DNA of 49,528 nt from Saprospiraceae bacterium (lineage in GTDB: Bacteria; Bacteroidota; Bacteroidia; Chitinophagales; Saprospiraceae): contig JAHDFP010000024.1 in assembly GCA_020628095.1 (NCBI GenBank), positions 1 to 49,528 of the forward strand. Direction: 5' to 3'. Under the pieces are notes generated by a model, which saw nothing but the letters and a program-made list of their open reading frames with translations, was not told the DNA's origin and did not search any database. Positions 36,483 through 45,124 of the stretch are shown piece by piece; positions within the stretch are counted from its first letter, which is position 1; every line of letters starts with the position of its first letter. The translations under genes were made by a program, and so were the position numbers.

Positions 36483-38036
36483 ATGAAAAGAAGATCATTT
36501 CTTAAAGCCAGTTCACTTCTTACCACACCTGCACTGATAGGTGGTGTTCCTATTGCTGCTTTCAAAAAAAGTAAACTATCCGAACTAATCAATGGAGACT
36601 CAGATCGTGTCCTGGTTCTGATCCAACTAAATGGAGGAAATGATGGAATCAATACCGTCATCCCTATGGACCAATATGATGGATTAGTCGCTGTCAGAGA
36701 AAACATACATATACCGTCTAGGTCAGCTATTAACATTACAGATACAGTTGGACTGCATCCTAATATGTTGGGTGTTAAATCCATGTATGATAACGCCGAA
36801 ATCAATATTATACAAGGCGTCGCCTATCCTGATCAGAATAGATCACATTTTAGATCATTAGACATATGGCACAGTGGATCAGCAGCAGATCAATACCTTA
36901 GTACAGGATGGTTAGGTCGATACATGGATATGCAGTTCCCTAATTTCCCCAACGACTATCCTAATTCTGATTGCACTGATCCTTTCGCATTGACTATAGG
37001 AGGAGTGGTTTCGGAGACCTGTCAAGGTGTCAGTGGCAACTTTAGCCTATCTATATCAGATCCAAACAATCTAAATCAACTAGCCACACCTATTAACAAT
37101 GAGTTAGCACAAGGGTGTGGAAAAGGAAATCTTGATTTCTTAGTAAAGTCTATAGAGCAAACGAATGTCTACAGTACCATCATTCAAGACCGTTATGAGC
37201 AAGGTAATAATCTCACTGACAAATACAGAGATGATGATGACCTAGCAACTAAACTTAAAACTGTAGCCAAGCTCATCTCTGGTGGTCTGCGGACTAAGAT
37301 ATATGTTGTGAGTATTGGAGGATTTGACACGCATGCTAATCAGACTGTAGACAATGATCCGACGACGGGTATACATGCTGGATTATTAGAGAGTCTATCG
37401 GAGGCAATATGTGCTTTCCAAGATGATCTTAAGAGATTGGGTATAGATCAACGGGTGATAGGAATGACTTACTCTGAGTTCGGTAGGCGTATCAGAGCTA
37501 ACAATAGTCTAGGAACAGATCACGGAACGGCAGGACCATTAATTGTCTTTGGGTCTTGTGTCAATGCGGGCATCATCGGTGAAAATCCAGAAATACATCC
37601 TGATGTAAGTACAAGCGAGGGCGTACCTATGCAACACGATTTCAGATCAGTTTATGGCTCAGTACTGATGGATTGGTTTGATGCGAAAGAAGAAGAGATA
37701 GCCACTTTATTCAATCATGATTTCCAGTACATTCCAGTGGCTAACACTTGTAATACGACATCCACTCAGGACTTGATTACGGATGTCACACAACTCACTT
37801 CTTATCCGAATCCTTTCAGTAATAATTGCAATATAGAATTCAAATCTGAAGGTGGATGGACAAAGATAAGCTTGTTCGATGCCCTTGGTGCGGAAGTCGA
37901 TGTTATCACAAATCGTCAATTAGCCGCAGGTCATAATAAGCTTAATTATGGAAGTCATAATCTTCCAGCAGGTACATATTTTATCAGATTACAAACTAAG
38001 TTGTCACAGAAAGTAGTGAGGGTCGTAAAAATCTAA
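36483..38036 (+). CDS. DUF1501 family protein with Tat-like signal and T9SS sorting domain
   Basis: The 517-residue protein begins MKRRSFLKASSLLTTPALIG, with a twin-arginine-like K-R-R-S-F-L-K motif. The DUF1501 (sulfatase-like) body follows: VLIQLNGGNDGINTVIP near 45-62, QNRSHFRSLDIWHSG at ~120-134, IGGFDTHANQ, YSEFGRRI and LGTDHGTAGP. These are the Asp/His metal-type motifs of the family. The last ~75 residues, from LTSYPNPFSNN to GTYFIRLQTKLSQKVVRVVK, are a type A T9SS sorting domain. So the protein should end up outside or on the cell. Its stop codon overlaps the end of the convergent DUF4249 gene by four bases. The substrate is unknown. Confidence 0.93.
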   Translation: MKRRSFLKASSLLTTPALIGGVPIAAFKKSKLSELINGDSDRVLVLIQLNGGNDGINTVIPMDQYDGLVAVRENIHIPSRSAINITDTVGLHPNMLGVKSMYDNAEINIIQGVAYPDQNRSHFRSLDIWHSGSAADQYLSTGWLGRYMDMQFPNFPNDYPNSDCTDPFALTIGGVVSETCQGVSGNFSLSISDPNNLNQLATPINNELAQGCGKGNLDFLVKSIEQTNVYSTIIQDRYEQGNNLTDKYRDDDDLATKLKTVAKLISGGLRTKIYVVSIGGFDTHANQTVDNDPTTGIHAGLLESLSEAICAFQDDLKRLGIDQRVIGMTYSEFGRRIRANNSLGTDHGTAGPLIVFGSCVNAGIIGENPEIHPDVSTSEGVPMQHDFRSVYGSVLMDWFDAKEEEIATLFNHDFQYIPVANTCNTTSTQDLITDVTQLTSYPNPFSNNCNIEFKSEGGWTKISLFDALGAEVDVITNRQLAAGHNKLNYGSHNLPAGTYFIRLQTKLSQKVVRVVKI

Positions 38037-38911
38037 AAGAAACCCTCTACGGTACTGGCAGTCGCTATGGTGAATATGCCGTAGCCTCCCTCTACATTGG
38101 TATATAACGTTGTAGGTTCGACAAAGGGGTTATCCTCGGATTCGTAGGCCAAGTCTACTGATCTGAGATAATCGACATAAGACTCTGGTATAGATAGTAT
38201 ATTGATCTTAAATGAATGACGATCAAATGAAGTCGGACAATATTGATTACCCGTTAGTTCTATAGTCTTAGATCCTCCATTAAAACTCAAATCTGAAATC
38301 CAATCTTCTTCCGAAGAAAGCTCCTCTTCTATAAAGTCAAAATAATATGGCTCAGTGCAAGAGTCTCCTTGAGTCGTTAAAGACAAATATGAACCCGAAA
38401 ACTGGAAGAAATTTCTTTCTTCATCTACGTCATTAAAGCTTATTCTAAACTGATCCTCTCTCCTCCAATCTCCAAGAGACATTGTATCTACGCTTATATC
38501 ATTTACAATGACTTCATCAGGGCTGATAGTTCTTGCCACTAGAGTAGGAAAATCCTGGTGACTGACCTCTATAACATACTCTGTATCTGCTAAGAAAGTA
38601 TAACCTTCTATGACGTAAGAAGCACCTCCCAAAACGTTTTCTATATATCGAGGAATAATATCACCTTGATCTGGAGTTTTCAATACTATATTATCGACTT
38701 TGAGCCCTTCGTATTCTTCTAGGTCATTATAATCTAAAGAATTACTAACGACCAACTCGTGGCGGTCATTTTGACTTTCAAAATTTGCCAATAAAACCAA
38801 TTTAGGCTCTGATATCTCTTGATCTACTTCTACATATTTGACAAAATCATCCTCGCCACAAGACATGATCACTGACGCTATGACAATACTCGCTACAAAT
38901 AAATTTTTCAT
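38033..38911 (-). CDS. DUF4249 outer-membrane-associated lipoprotein
   Basis: The 292-residue protein has a lipoprotein signal (MKNLFVASIVIASVIMSC, Cys18) and a beta-rich body typical of DUF4249. It has VDQEISEPKLVLLANFESQN near the N-terminus and a segment resembling YVIEVSHQDFPTLVARTISP. DUF4249 lipoproteins are usually encoded right after a TonB-dependent receptor. Here the ATG is six bases after the receptor's stop, so the two form an operon. The lipoprotein probably sits with the receptor in the outer membrane. The ligand is not evident. The 3' end overlaps the convergent DUF1501 stop. Confidence 0.85.
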   Translation of the reverse strand: MKNLFVASIVIASVIMSCGEDDFVKYVEVDQEISEPKLVLLANFESQNDRHELVVSNSLDYNDLEEYEGLKVDNIVLKTPDQGDIIPRYIENVLGGASYVIEGYTFLADTEYVIEVSHQDFPTLVARTISPDEVIVNDISVDTMSLGDWRREDQFRISFNDVDEERNFFQFSGSYLSLTTQGDSCTEPYYFDFIEEELSSEEDWISDLSFNGGSKTIELTGNQYCPTSFDRHSFKINILSIPESYVDYLRSVDLAYESEDNPFVEPTTLYTNVEGGYGIFTIATASTVEGFF

Positions 38912-38917
38912 GGTCTA

Positions 38918-41302
38918 TTAGAATTTGAAGTTATAAGAAATCGAAGGAACAAAACGGAGTACTGTTATCTCTTTGAATCGTTTACCAAGAAAGGCTCTTG
39001 ATCCATCGGGTTGACGCTCATATTGATTCTCTGAGGTAATAAAAAATGGATTCTTATTTCCATACGCATTGTATAATCCGATCACCCATTCACGAGAATA
39101 TTTTTTCTTTTTCTTTTTGAATGATATACTCACATCCAATCTATGGAAAGCAGACATTCGGTATGTATTTTTAGTCGTCGTGGATTCTGCACCATAGATA
39201 TATAATTCGTTCTGTGGGTCTGTAATGGTACCACGATCAAATCTAAAAAAGTCTGTCGGAATCTGAGAGGTCGGCAAGGTCACGGCATTGCCAGTACCAT
39301 AAGACCAGGTGGCAGATAAGTTGACCTTAGGTCCTAACTCATACGCGCCCACAATAGAAAAATCATGTCTTCTATCATATCTAAATGGAAATCGATCACC
39401 TTGATTAATTTCGTCAAATTGCCTCCAATTCCAACTCAAAGTATATCCGATCCATCCAGTTAATCTACCCGTTTTTTTCTGTAAGAATAATTCCGCTCCA
39501 TAAGATGTGCCATCGCCCTGTGTAATCTTATCTTCCCAGTTACTCTCGAGGTCAAATAAATAATTAGCACCTTCTTTATATGATATGACGTTATCCATTT
39601 TCTTGTAATATCCCTCTAAGCTGAACTCATAATCATCACCTAGAGTGGTGGCAATTCCCAGAGCCGCTTGCCAACTGTTCTGCGGAACGACCCGATCAGT
39701 GCTAGGAACCCATAAATCCGTCGGCAGACTCAATGACTCACTCGTTAATAGATTAATATACTGTGTCATGGTGGCAAAGGATCCTTTGACCGACCACTTA
39801 TCATTGAGGCGATAGTTAAGCCCTAGTCGCGGTTGTACAGAAAAGTAATTCTTATTCTCTACAAGAAATGCAGAGGCGTGTACACCTATGTTAGCCGATA
39901 AATTATTAAGTCTAAAATCATCCTCTACATAGAGGTCTATCTCTGTAGATCGCGATATATCTCTGCCTACTAAAGTATCTAATATATCGAAGTCGGAAAT
40001 AGCATCCAAGGCGATAGCACCTGGTTTATATCTATGTCTTACTGCACTGACCCCTGCTTTGATATAATGATCAGGATTGGGTATAAAATCGAGGTCCACC
40101 TTAGCACCTATATCTTGTATGCCTGAGGTATATCTAGCAGAAAAAGAATTAATCTCATCATCATAGAACTCTTCGTTCTCACCGAAAATATCTATCTGAT
40201 AATTAGAAAAATTAATGGTCGTATTAAGGAACATCTTAGGGTTTAGCTCCCAGTTCCATCTTAGGGCGGAGATTATATTCCCCCAGTTCACCCCACCTTT
40301 ATCTCTATAGAACTCTCCCCTATCTTCAAATTCAAATATATCGGACCCAGAATAAGCACTTAGATATAATCTGTGTTGATCGTTGATCTTGTGTTGTAGC
40401 TTGGCATTAAGGTCATAGAAGTGAAACTTGGGTTTTTCGCCATCTGTGGTGATAAAAGGTTTTGCAATTAAGTCTGCATAGGTCCGTCTACCTGAAATCA
40501 AGAAAGAAGTCTTATCCTTGACGATAGGCCCCTGAAGAGTCAGCTTAGATGAAATTAACCCAATAGACCCTTCTCCATGAAATTCACTCATATTCCCCTC
40601 CTTCATTCTGATATCTATTATGGATGATAGTCTTCCTCCATAACGTGCTGGAAAACCTCCTTTTGTAAGAGTGACATTTTTGATTGCATCCGCATTGAAT
40701 ACTGAGAACAAACCAAGTAAGTGGGATACGTTATACACAGGAACACCATCTAATAAGACAAGATTTTGATCTGGGCTACCTCCTCTCACGTATACACCTG
40801 TCTGGCCTTCTCCGCCTCCTGATACTCCTGGCAATAACTGTAAGGACTTGAGCACGTCTGTTTCTCCTAGGATCACAGGTACTGCCTTAAGTTGTTCTAT
40901 AGGCACAGTGACTTGACTCATCTGAGTTTTCTCCTGTATGGCTTCCTCTTTTTCGGCAGTAATCTCTATAGTCTCTAAGGCTATGCTCGGTGATAGAGCT
41001 ATCGTGAAAGATTCATTCTGTTTTAGATCTACTTCTAGGTCATTATTTTGATAACCTACGTAAGAAAAAGTAAGAGACTTAGGTCCTTCTTCTAATGTCA
41101 GGCTAAAGAAGCCATACTCATTAGTAACAGTTCCTTTACCGCTATTGGATTCGTAGATGGTGGCACTAATCAGACGCTCTTTAGTATCGGCATCTTCTAT
41201 GTACCCACTGATAGTGTATTGATTAGTTTGAGCCTTTGTAGTTAAGCTTATAGTTATGCAACATATTATTGCGCATAGAAAACGGATAGGAATATTTATC
41301 AT
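38918..41302 (-). CDS. TonB-dependent outer membrane receptor with carboxypeptidase-like N-terminal domain
   Basis: The 794-residue protein has a signal peptide (first ~24 residues ending TTKAQ), then a carboxypeptidase-regulatory-like beta-sandwich (~27-115: ISGYIEDADTKERLISATIY, GFFSLTLEEGPKSLTFSYVG). The plug domain follows at ~130-235 (VLKSLQLLPGVSGGGEGQTG, YVRGGSPDQNLVLLDGVPVY). The remainder is a beta barrel ending in aromatic YNFKF. It transports a substrate across the outer membrane with TonB energy. The substrate is not readable; the DUF4249 partner is the only hint, and no SusD gene is present. Length and layout are normal. Confidence 0.95.
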   Translation of the reverse strand: MINIPIRFLCAIICCITISLTTKAQTNQYTISGYIEDADTKERLISATIYESNSGKGTVTNEYGFFSLTLEEGPKSLTFSYVGYQNNDLEVDLKQNESFTIALSPSIALETIEITAEKEEAIQEKTQMSQVTVPIEQLKAVPVILGETDVLKSLQLLPGVSGGGEGQTGVYVRGGSPDQNLVLLDGVPVYNVSHLLGLFSVFNADAIKNVTLTKGGFPARYGGRLSSIIDIRMKEGNMSEFHGEGSIGLISSKLTLQGPIVKDKTSFLISGRRTYADLIAKPFITTDGEKPKFHFYDLNAKLQHKINDQHRLYLSAYSGSDIFEFEDRGEFYRDKGGVNWGNIISALRWNWELNPKMFLNTTINFSNYQIDIFGENEEFYDDEINSFSARYTSGIQDIGAKVDLDFIPNPDHYIKAGVSAVRHRYKPGAIALDAISDFDILDTLVGRDISRSTEIDLYVEDDFRLNNLSANIGVHASAFLVENKNYFSVQPRLGLNYRLNDKWSVKGSFATMTQYINLLTSESLSLPTDLWVPSTDRVVPQNSWQAALGIATTLGDDYEFSLEGYYKKMDNVISYKEGANYLFDLESNWEDKITQGDGTSYGAELFLQKKTGRLTGWIGYTLSWNWRQFDEINQGDRFPFRYDRRHDFSIVGAYELGPKVNLSATWSYGTGNAVTLPTSQIPTDFFRFDRGTITDPQNELYIYGAESTTTKNTYRMSAFHRLDVSISFKKKKKKYSREWVIGLYNAYGNKNPFFITSENQYERQPDGSRAFLGKRFKEITVLRFVPSISYNFKF

Positions 41303-41540
41303 AACGATTAGAGTTAGATTGTCTTAATCGATGATAAACTTATAGTTTTGGAAGAGACACTAGCTCAATTTCTATTTGCATTAACTCAAATTTAAACTGA
41401 GAAAAAACGCGAACACCGATCATCATTGACGTATCCGTCTTTTAAGTTAAAATATTTAACACCTATCATTTAGCACAGAGAAACTAAAAAGCCCGATAAC
41501 ACAGTCATCGGACTCCCTATATTTTTATACTATAATTATT
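41303..41540. other. Intergenic region upstream of the TonB receptor
   Basis: The 238 bases hold the terminator of the upstream minus-strand gene and the promoter region of the receptor. Nothing else was recognised. Confidence 0.4.
41486..41513 (-). terminator. Terminator after the Bax-inhibitor-1 family gene
   Basis: On the minus strand GTCCGAT pairs with ATCGGGC (one G-T pair) and is followed by a run of T. It lies about 30-55 bases past the stop codon at 41541. Confidence 0.65.
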
Positions 41541-42314
41541 CTAGTCGCTTTGTATCTTAGAAAACAATCTGAGGAACTCATAATACATCCAGACTAGTGT
41601 AAATAAAAGTCCCATCGCATAGTACCACTCAAAGTGCTTAGCCGCTTTCATTTTCTCTCCTGTCTCGAAATTATCAAAATCCAATAATAGATTAAGAGAG
41701 GCTATAACAAGGATTACGCATGTCACCCCAATACCAAACCATCCTGTATCGTGCATAAATGCGACACTATACCATCCAGAAATATTTCCTATAAAAGTAA
41801 TAAGGTATAGCATCATAACAGCCCCTACACACATAGAGACAACCATCCTAAATTTTTGAGTCACCTTAATTAGACCTGACTTGTATATGAGGAGCATCAT
41901 CAAAAGTGTGGTCATCGTTGCCGAAATCGCCTGAAAAATAATCCCTTCGAATCCAGCAAGTACTGCAAAAGAAAAAGATATAGTTCCCACAAATAGACCC
42001 TCGAATATGGCATATAAAGGTGCCGTTATAGGAGAAAGGTGTGGCTTAAAGCTCGTCAGAAAATAAACCGCTATACCACCAAAAATGCCCACATACATAA
42101 GCATAGGACTATACAACTTATAAGCTCCAAGACTGACCGCGATCATAATCAATGTAAGGATCATAGTCTTAGTCACAGCACCTGATACGGTCATCTGATC
42201 ATAAGTCTCTATGATCGGACCTCCTGTTCCGTTCCTTCTTTCTTTGTCCATTGCAATTGTTTTAGCAATGGCTTTTTTACCCGTCATGGGGTTGTTCGAT
42301 TTTAGTATGTTCAT
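41541..42314 (-). CDS. Bax inhibitor-1/YccA family membrane protein
   Basis: The 257-residue protein has about seven transmembrane segments, starting near residue 50 (TKTMILTLIMIAVSLGAYKL) after a cytosolic N-terminus. It fits the BI-1/YccA family that conducts or regulates calcium and associates with FtsH-type proteases in bacteria. The last helix, YYAMGLLFTLVWMYYEFLRL, and the preceding acid-rich loop are the usual C-terminal region. It follows the M48 protease gene by four bases, so they are cotranscribed. Both act at the membrane, and the pairing suggests a role in membrane-protein quality control; this is inference. Confidence 0.88.
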   Translation of the reverse strand: MNILKSNNPMTGKKAIAKTIAMDKERRNGTGGPIIETYDQMTVSGAVTKTMILTLIMIAVSLGAYKLYSPMLMYVGIFGGIAVYFLTSFKPHLSPITAPLYAIFEGLFVGTISFSFAVLAGFEGIIFQAISATMTTLLMMLLIYKSGLIKVTQKFRMVVSMCVGAVMMLYLITFIGNISGWYSVAFMHDTGWFGIGVTCVILVIASLNLLLDFDNFETGEKMKAAKHFEWYYAMGLLFTLVWMYYEFLRLFSKIQSD

Positions 42315-42318
42315 ATTA

Positions 42319-43167
42319 TTAGTTACTATATTTTTTAATGGCTGCTCTTATCATTTCTCTTCTGTTCTCTGGGCTAGGGTGTGTACTCTGGAATTCTGGC
42401 ACTCTTGATCCGCCAGAGGCTTCTTCTAGTATATCCATAACATCTATGAGTTTTTCTGGATTATAACCCGCTTCTATCATAAGACGCACGCCCCAGTCAT
42501 CCGACTCTAGTTCTTGATCTCTTCCATATTTCATACTTGTGTACTGACCTATCATATTGGCCATTTGCATCATCGTATAATCACCACCAGACCCTAACAT
42601 CACACTCTGTATAAGACCTTGTATAAATCCCGTCTTAGCCATCCGCTCAGCACCGTGTCGGTGTATCACATGTCCGATCTCATGTCCTATGACACCAGCT
42701 AACTGATCCTCATCTTGCAATCTGCCGTAAAGCGCCGCAGTAATAAAACATTGTCCTCCTGGCAGAGCAAACGCATTGACCGTCTTATCATCTGCCAATA
42801 AATGAAAATCAAAAGGATATCCAGCACTTTCTGCAGATGTTCCATCTACTAATCTTGCCCCGACCCGATCCAAGAACGCTTGTGCTTCCTGATCTGGATG
42901 AAGGCCACCATGCTGTTGTGCCATCTGTGGCGCCGACTGTATGCCCAGCTGGACTTCTTGCTCCTGCGACCATTGCACACGTTGCACTTCTCCTGTAACA
43001 GGATTGACTTGTGTATTAGTAAAATACTTAAAGGCCTGAAAGGCCGCCATACCCAATCCTAGTATCAAAAGAATCTTAAATCGTCCAGTACCCATCCCTC
43101 TTCCTTTCCTACTATAAGGATCACCTGTACCGCCATAATATCTTCTACCTTGACTTCTTCCTAACAT
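42319..43167 (-). CDS. M48-family membrane metalloprotease
   Basis: The 282-residue protein has an arginine/glycine-rich cytosolic N-terminus, one membrane helix at ~31-46 (ILLILGLGMAAFQAF) and a zinc peptidase domain. The zinc motif is H162-E-I-G-H166 (VIGHEIGHVIHRHGAERM), and Glu219 in DQELESDDWGVRLM is the third ligand. AFALPGGQCFITAALY is the family's active-site strand. M48 proteins such as HtpX and LoiP act on membrane or periplasmic proteins. It lies four bases upstream of the Bax-inhibitor-like gene and about 20 bases after a small membrane gene. Confidence 0.92.
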   Translation of the reverse strand: MLGRSQGRRYYGGTGDPYSRKGRGMGTGRFKILLILGLGMAAFQAFKYFTNTQVNPVTGEVQRVQWSQEQEVQLGIQSAPQMAQQHGGLHPDQEAQAFLDRVGARLVDGTSAESAGYPFDFHLLADDKTVNAFALPGGQCFITAALYGRLQDEDQLAGVIGHEIGHVIHRHGAERMAKTGFIQGLIQSVMLGSGGDYTMMQMANMIGQYTSMKYGRDQELESDDWGVRLMIEAGYNPEKLIDVMDILEEASGGSRVPEFQSTHPSPENRREMIRAAIKKYSN

Positions 43168-43187
43168 AATAATAAGCTCTACTTATT

Positions 43188-43451
43188 CTATAAAAAATGT
43201 CTAATGAGTAAATACAAAAAGTAAATGAATGCTAATCGGATAGAATAATCAATATCAGGAATCACTTTTACCGCATAGCAATATATCAAGACAGGAATAC
43301 TAGCGATCGCTATCGTAACAAGAGGCACTCCTATAGAGTGCAAAAGAGTCATGCCTATATTATCCGAAGCGACGTAGGGATAAGTGAGATAGCTGATGAT
43401 TATCATCAATACTATCAACACCCAACTGCTCCATTCCGTTCTAAAATCCAT
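43188..43451 (-). CDS. Small membrane protein of unknown function
   Basis: The 87-residue protein has three hydrophobic stretches (WVLIVLMIIISYLTYPYVAS, then IGVPLVTIAIASIPVLIYCY, then LAFIYFLYLLIRHF). It has no signal peptide and the basic/acidic ends are short. I recognise no family. It is 20 bases upstream of the M48 protease gene on the same strand and may be the first gene of that operon. Confidence 0.7.
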   Translation of the reverse strand: MDFRTEWSSWVLIVLMIIISYLTYPYVASDNIGMTLLHSIGVPLVTIAIASIPVLIYCYAVKVIPDIDYSIRLAFIYFLYLLIRHFL

Positions 43452-43508
43452 TTTTTTTATGACTAATATATCACAATTGTGATATAATACTTAGTACCGA
43501 AACAGACT

Positions 43509-44996
43509 TTACAACTTGAATCCCATGGTGATACTGACCTTGGATATCTCGGTATCATTTGTTACGACTTGCTCGCGGCTCTCATTAAGTATCCTAAATG
43601 GAATATGCGTACTGGTAAAATCTCTTCTCTGATAGGCTAGGTCGATAAACATTTTGTTCTTCCGATAGCCCAGACCAAAACTTAGCACATTACCTGCTGA
43701 CTCGGACTCTATAGGAGATTGTACGAGGCCATAACCTGCTCTGACACGCATACCAGTCTGATCATTGAGCTGAAAAGCTAACTCTCCGCCTATATTGACA
43801 TTAAGTGCAGAAGCTAATAGCTCTTCTATTTCCTGATTAGTGTCTTCCTCGAACTGAGCCTCTATCGGATTATCGGAGAAAGCTGTGAAATTAAATCTGT
43901 TGTTCTGAAAATTGACATATTGCGCATCGACATTGAGGAAACCTCTGACTTTATTGAATTTTAGTAAAGCACCTAGGCTACCTATTATTCTTGACGGTGT
44001 TCTGAATCTATACTGAAAGTTTCCATCAGGAGAATCGCTACTAAACTGCTCAGATACACCAGCATCCGTAAATGCATAACCCACCGTCGTATTATAAGTA
44101 TCGTTGAGTTTATAAAAGTTAGGTGAATGGTAAGCCAGACCTAGCCTCAGTGTTTTCTTTACTGTATAGTTAAGACCGAGCTTAACGTTGTATCCCCATC
44201 CTGTTGTTGTAAACCTCTCATCAAAGTTTAATCGATCAAAAATGGCAACATTATCATCTCGATCATTCTCAAAGTAAGCACGTTCTTCTTCGTAAGAAAT
44301 AATAGGGAAACCTAAAGAAATTCCATAACCAAAATTAGAATTGATTTTACCACCGAGTGCCACATATATCTCATTGACATTGCCCGATCTATTGATGGAT
44401 TGGCTCTTATCTACAAGACTCATTGTATCTATATCCGCATCATAGAACAGGTCTCCATCAAAATCATAAATCGCTCCAGACTCAAAAGCCAAGCCCGCTT
44501 CGAAATTATCCAATTCGTCAGGTGTTCTCGTATTAGATAACTCTGTGAATCTTTCTGTTATACTACCAGATGTGGTTCCAGAAAATGCAAAATCTTCATT
44601 GAGGTTACCATGTTGTTGTAAGCCAATGGCGAAATTAGATCGTCCTAACCATCCTCTGGAATTGTTAGATATGACAAATCCGATATTATCAATGCTTGGC
44701 TCTACATTATGTGAGGTGGACTGACCAGATCCACGCAATATAGAGTTGGTGTTTCCTTGGTTAAATGCAAAGGTGAAGCTGAATTCGCTTTTCTTAAAAT
44801 CTGCCAAACCAGCAGGGTTAATAGCCAATACGCCAATGTCCCCTCCCAGCGCGCCAAAAGCATTGCCCGCACCCACCAGTCGGGCAGTGACACCAGAATA
44901 GGTATTAGAATAACGCGCGGCATCTAAATAAGACTGAGATATGGCTGAAGAAACACAGAAGGTCGCTATGACTATATATAGATATGTTTTTTTCAT
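43509..44996 (-). CDS. FadL/OmpP1-like outer membrane protein
   Basis: I start at the ATG at 44994-44996 (MKKTYLYIVIATFCVSSAIS signal peptide). The mature protein of about 475 residues is beta-rich and starts with SYLDAARYSNTYSGVTARLV, then GAGNAFGALGGDIGVLAINP, the hallmark of Bacteroidota FadL-type barrels (Gly-rich, G-x-N-x-A-x-P). It ends in a terminal strand ISKVSITMGFKL with an aromatic-containing close. FadL proteins transport hydrophobic compounds such as fatty acids or aromatics. The actual substrate here is unknown. Confidence 0.88.
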   Translation of the reverse strand: MKKTYLYIVIATFCVSSAISQSYLDAARYSNTYSGVTARLVGAGNAFGALGGDIGVLAINPAGLADFKKSEFSFTFAFNQGNTNSILRGSGQSTSHNVEPSIDNIGFVISNNSRGWLGRSNFAIGLQQHGNLNEDFAFSGTTSGSITERFTELSNTRTPDELDNFEAGLAFESGAIYDFDGDLFYDADIDTMSLVDKSQSINRSGNVNEIYVALGGKINSNFGYGISLGFPIISYEEERAYFENDRDDNVAIFDRLNFDERFTTTGWGYNVKLGLNYTVKKTLRLGLAYHSPNFYKLNDTYNTTVGYAFTDAGVSEQFSSDSPDGNFQYRFRTPSRIIGSLGALLKFNKVRGFLNVDAQYVNFQNNRFNFTAFSDNPIEAQFEEDTNQEIEELLASALNVNIGGELAFQLNDQTGMRVRAGYGLVQSPIESESAGNVLSFGLGYRKNKMFIDLAYQRRDFTSTHIPFRILNESREQVVTNDTEISKVSITMGFKL

Positions 44997-45047
44997 TCGT
45001 ATAGGATTATATTGCAATAAATGATTTTAGTAACTAATGGGCAAAAA

Positions 45048-45082
45048 AAAGGTGGACATATTTCTACAATAGTCCACCTCTT
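45048..45082 (-). terminator. Terminator after the RS-rich protein gene
   Basis: GGTGGAC (45051-45057) and GTCCACC (45072-45078) form a stem with a 14-base loop, with eight A residues on the plus strand that read as a T-run on the minus strand. It lies about 45-75 bases past the stop at 45125. Confidence 0.75.
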
Positions 45083-45124
45083 CCGATTATTCTAATCTTA
45101 TATCTTAATCTTCTCTCACTTTAA

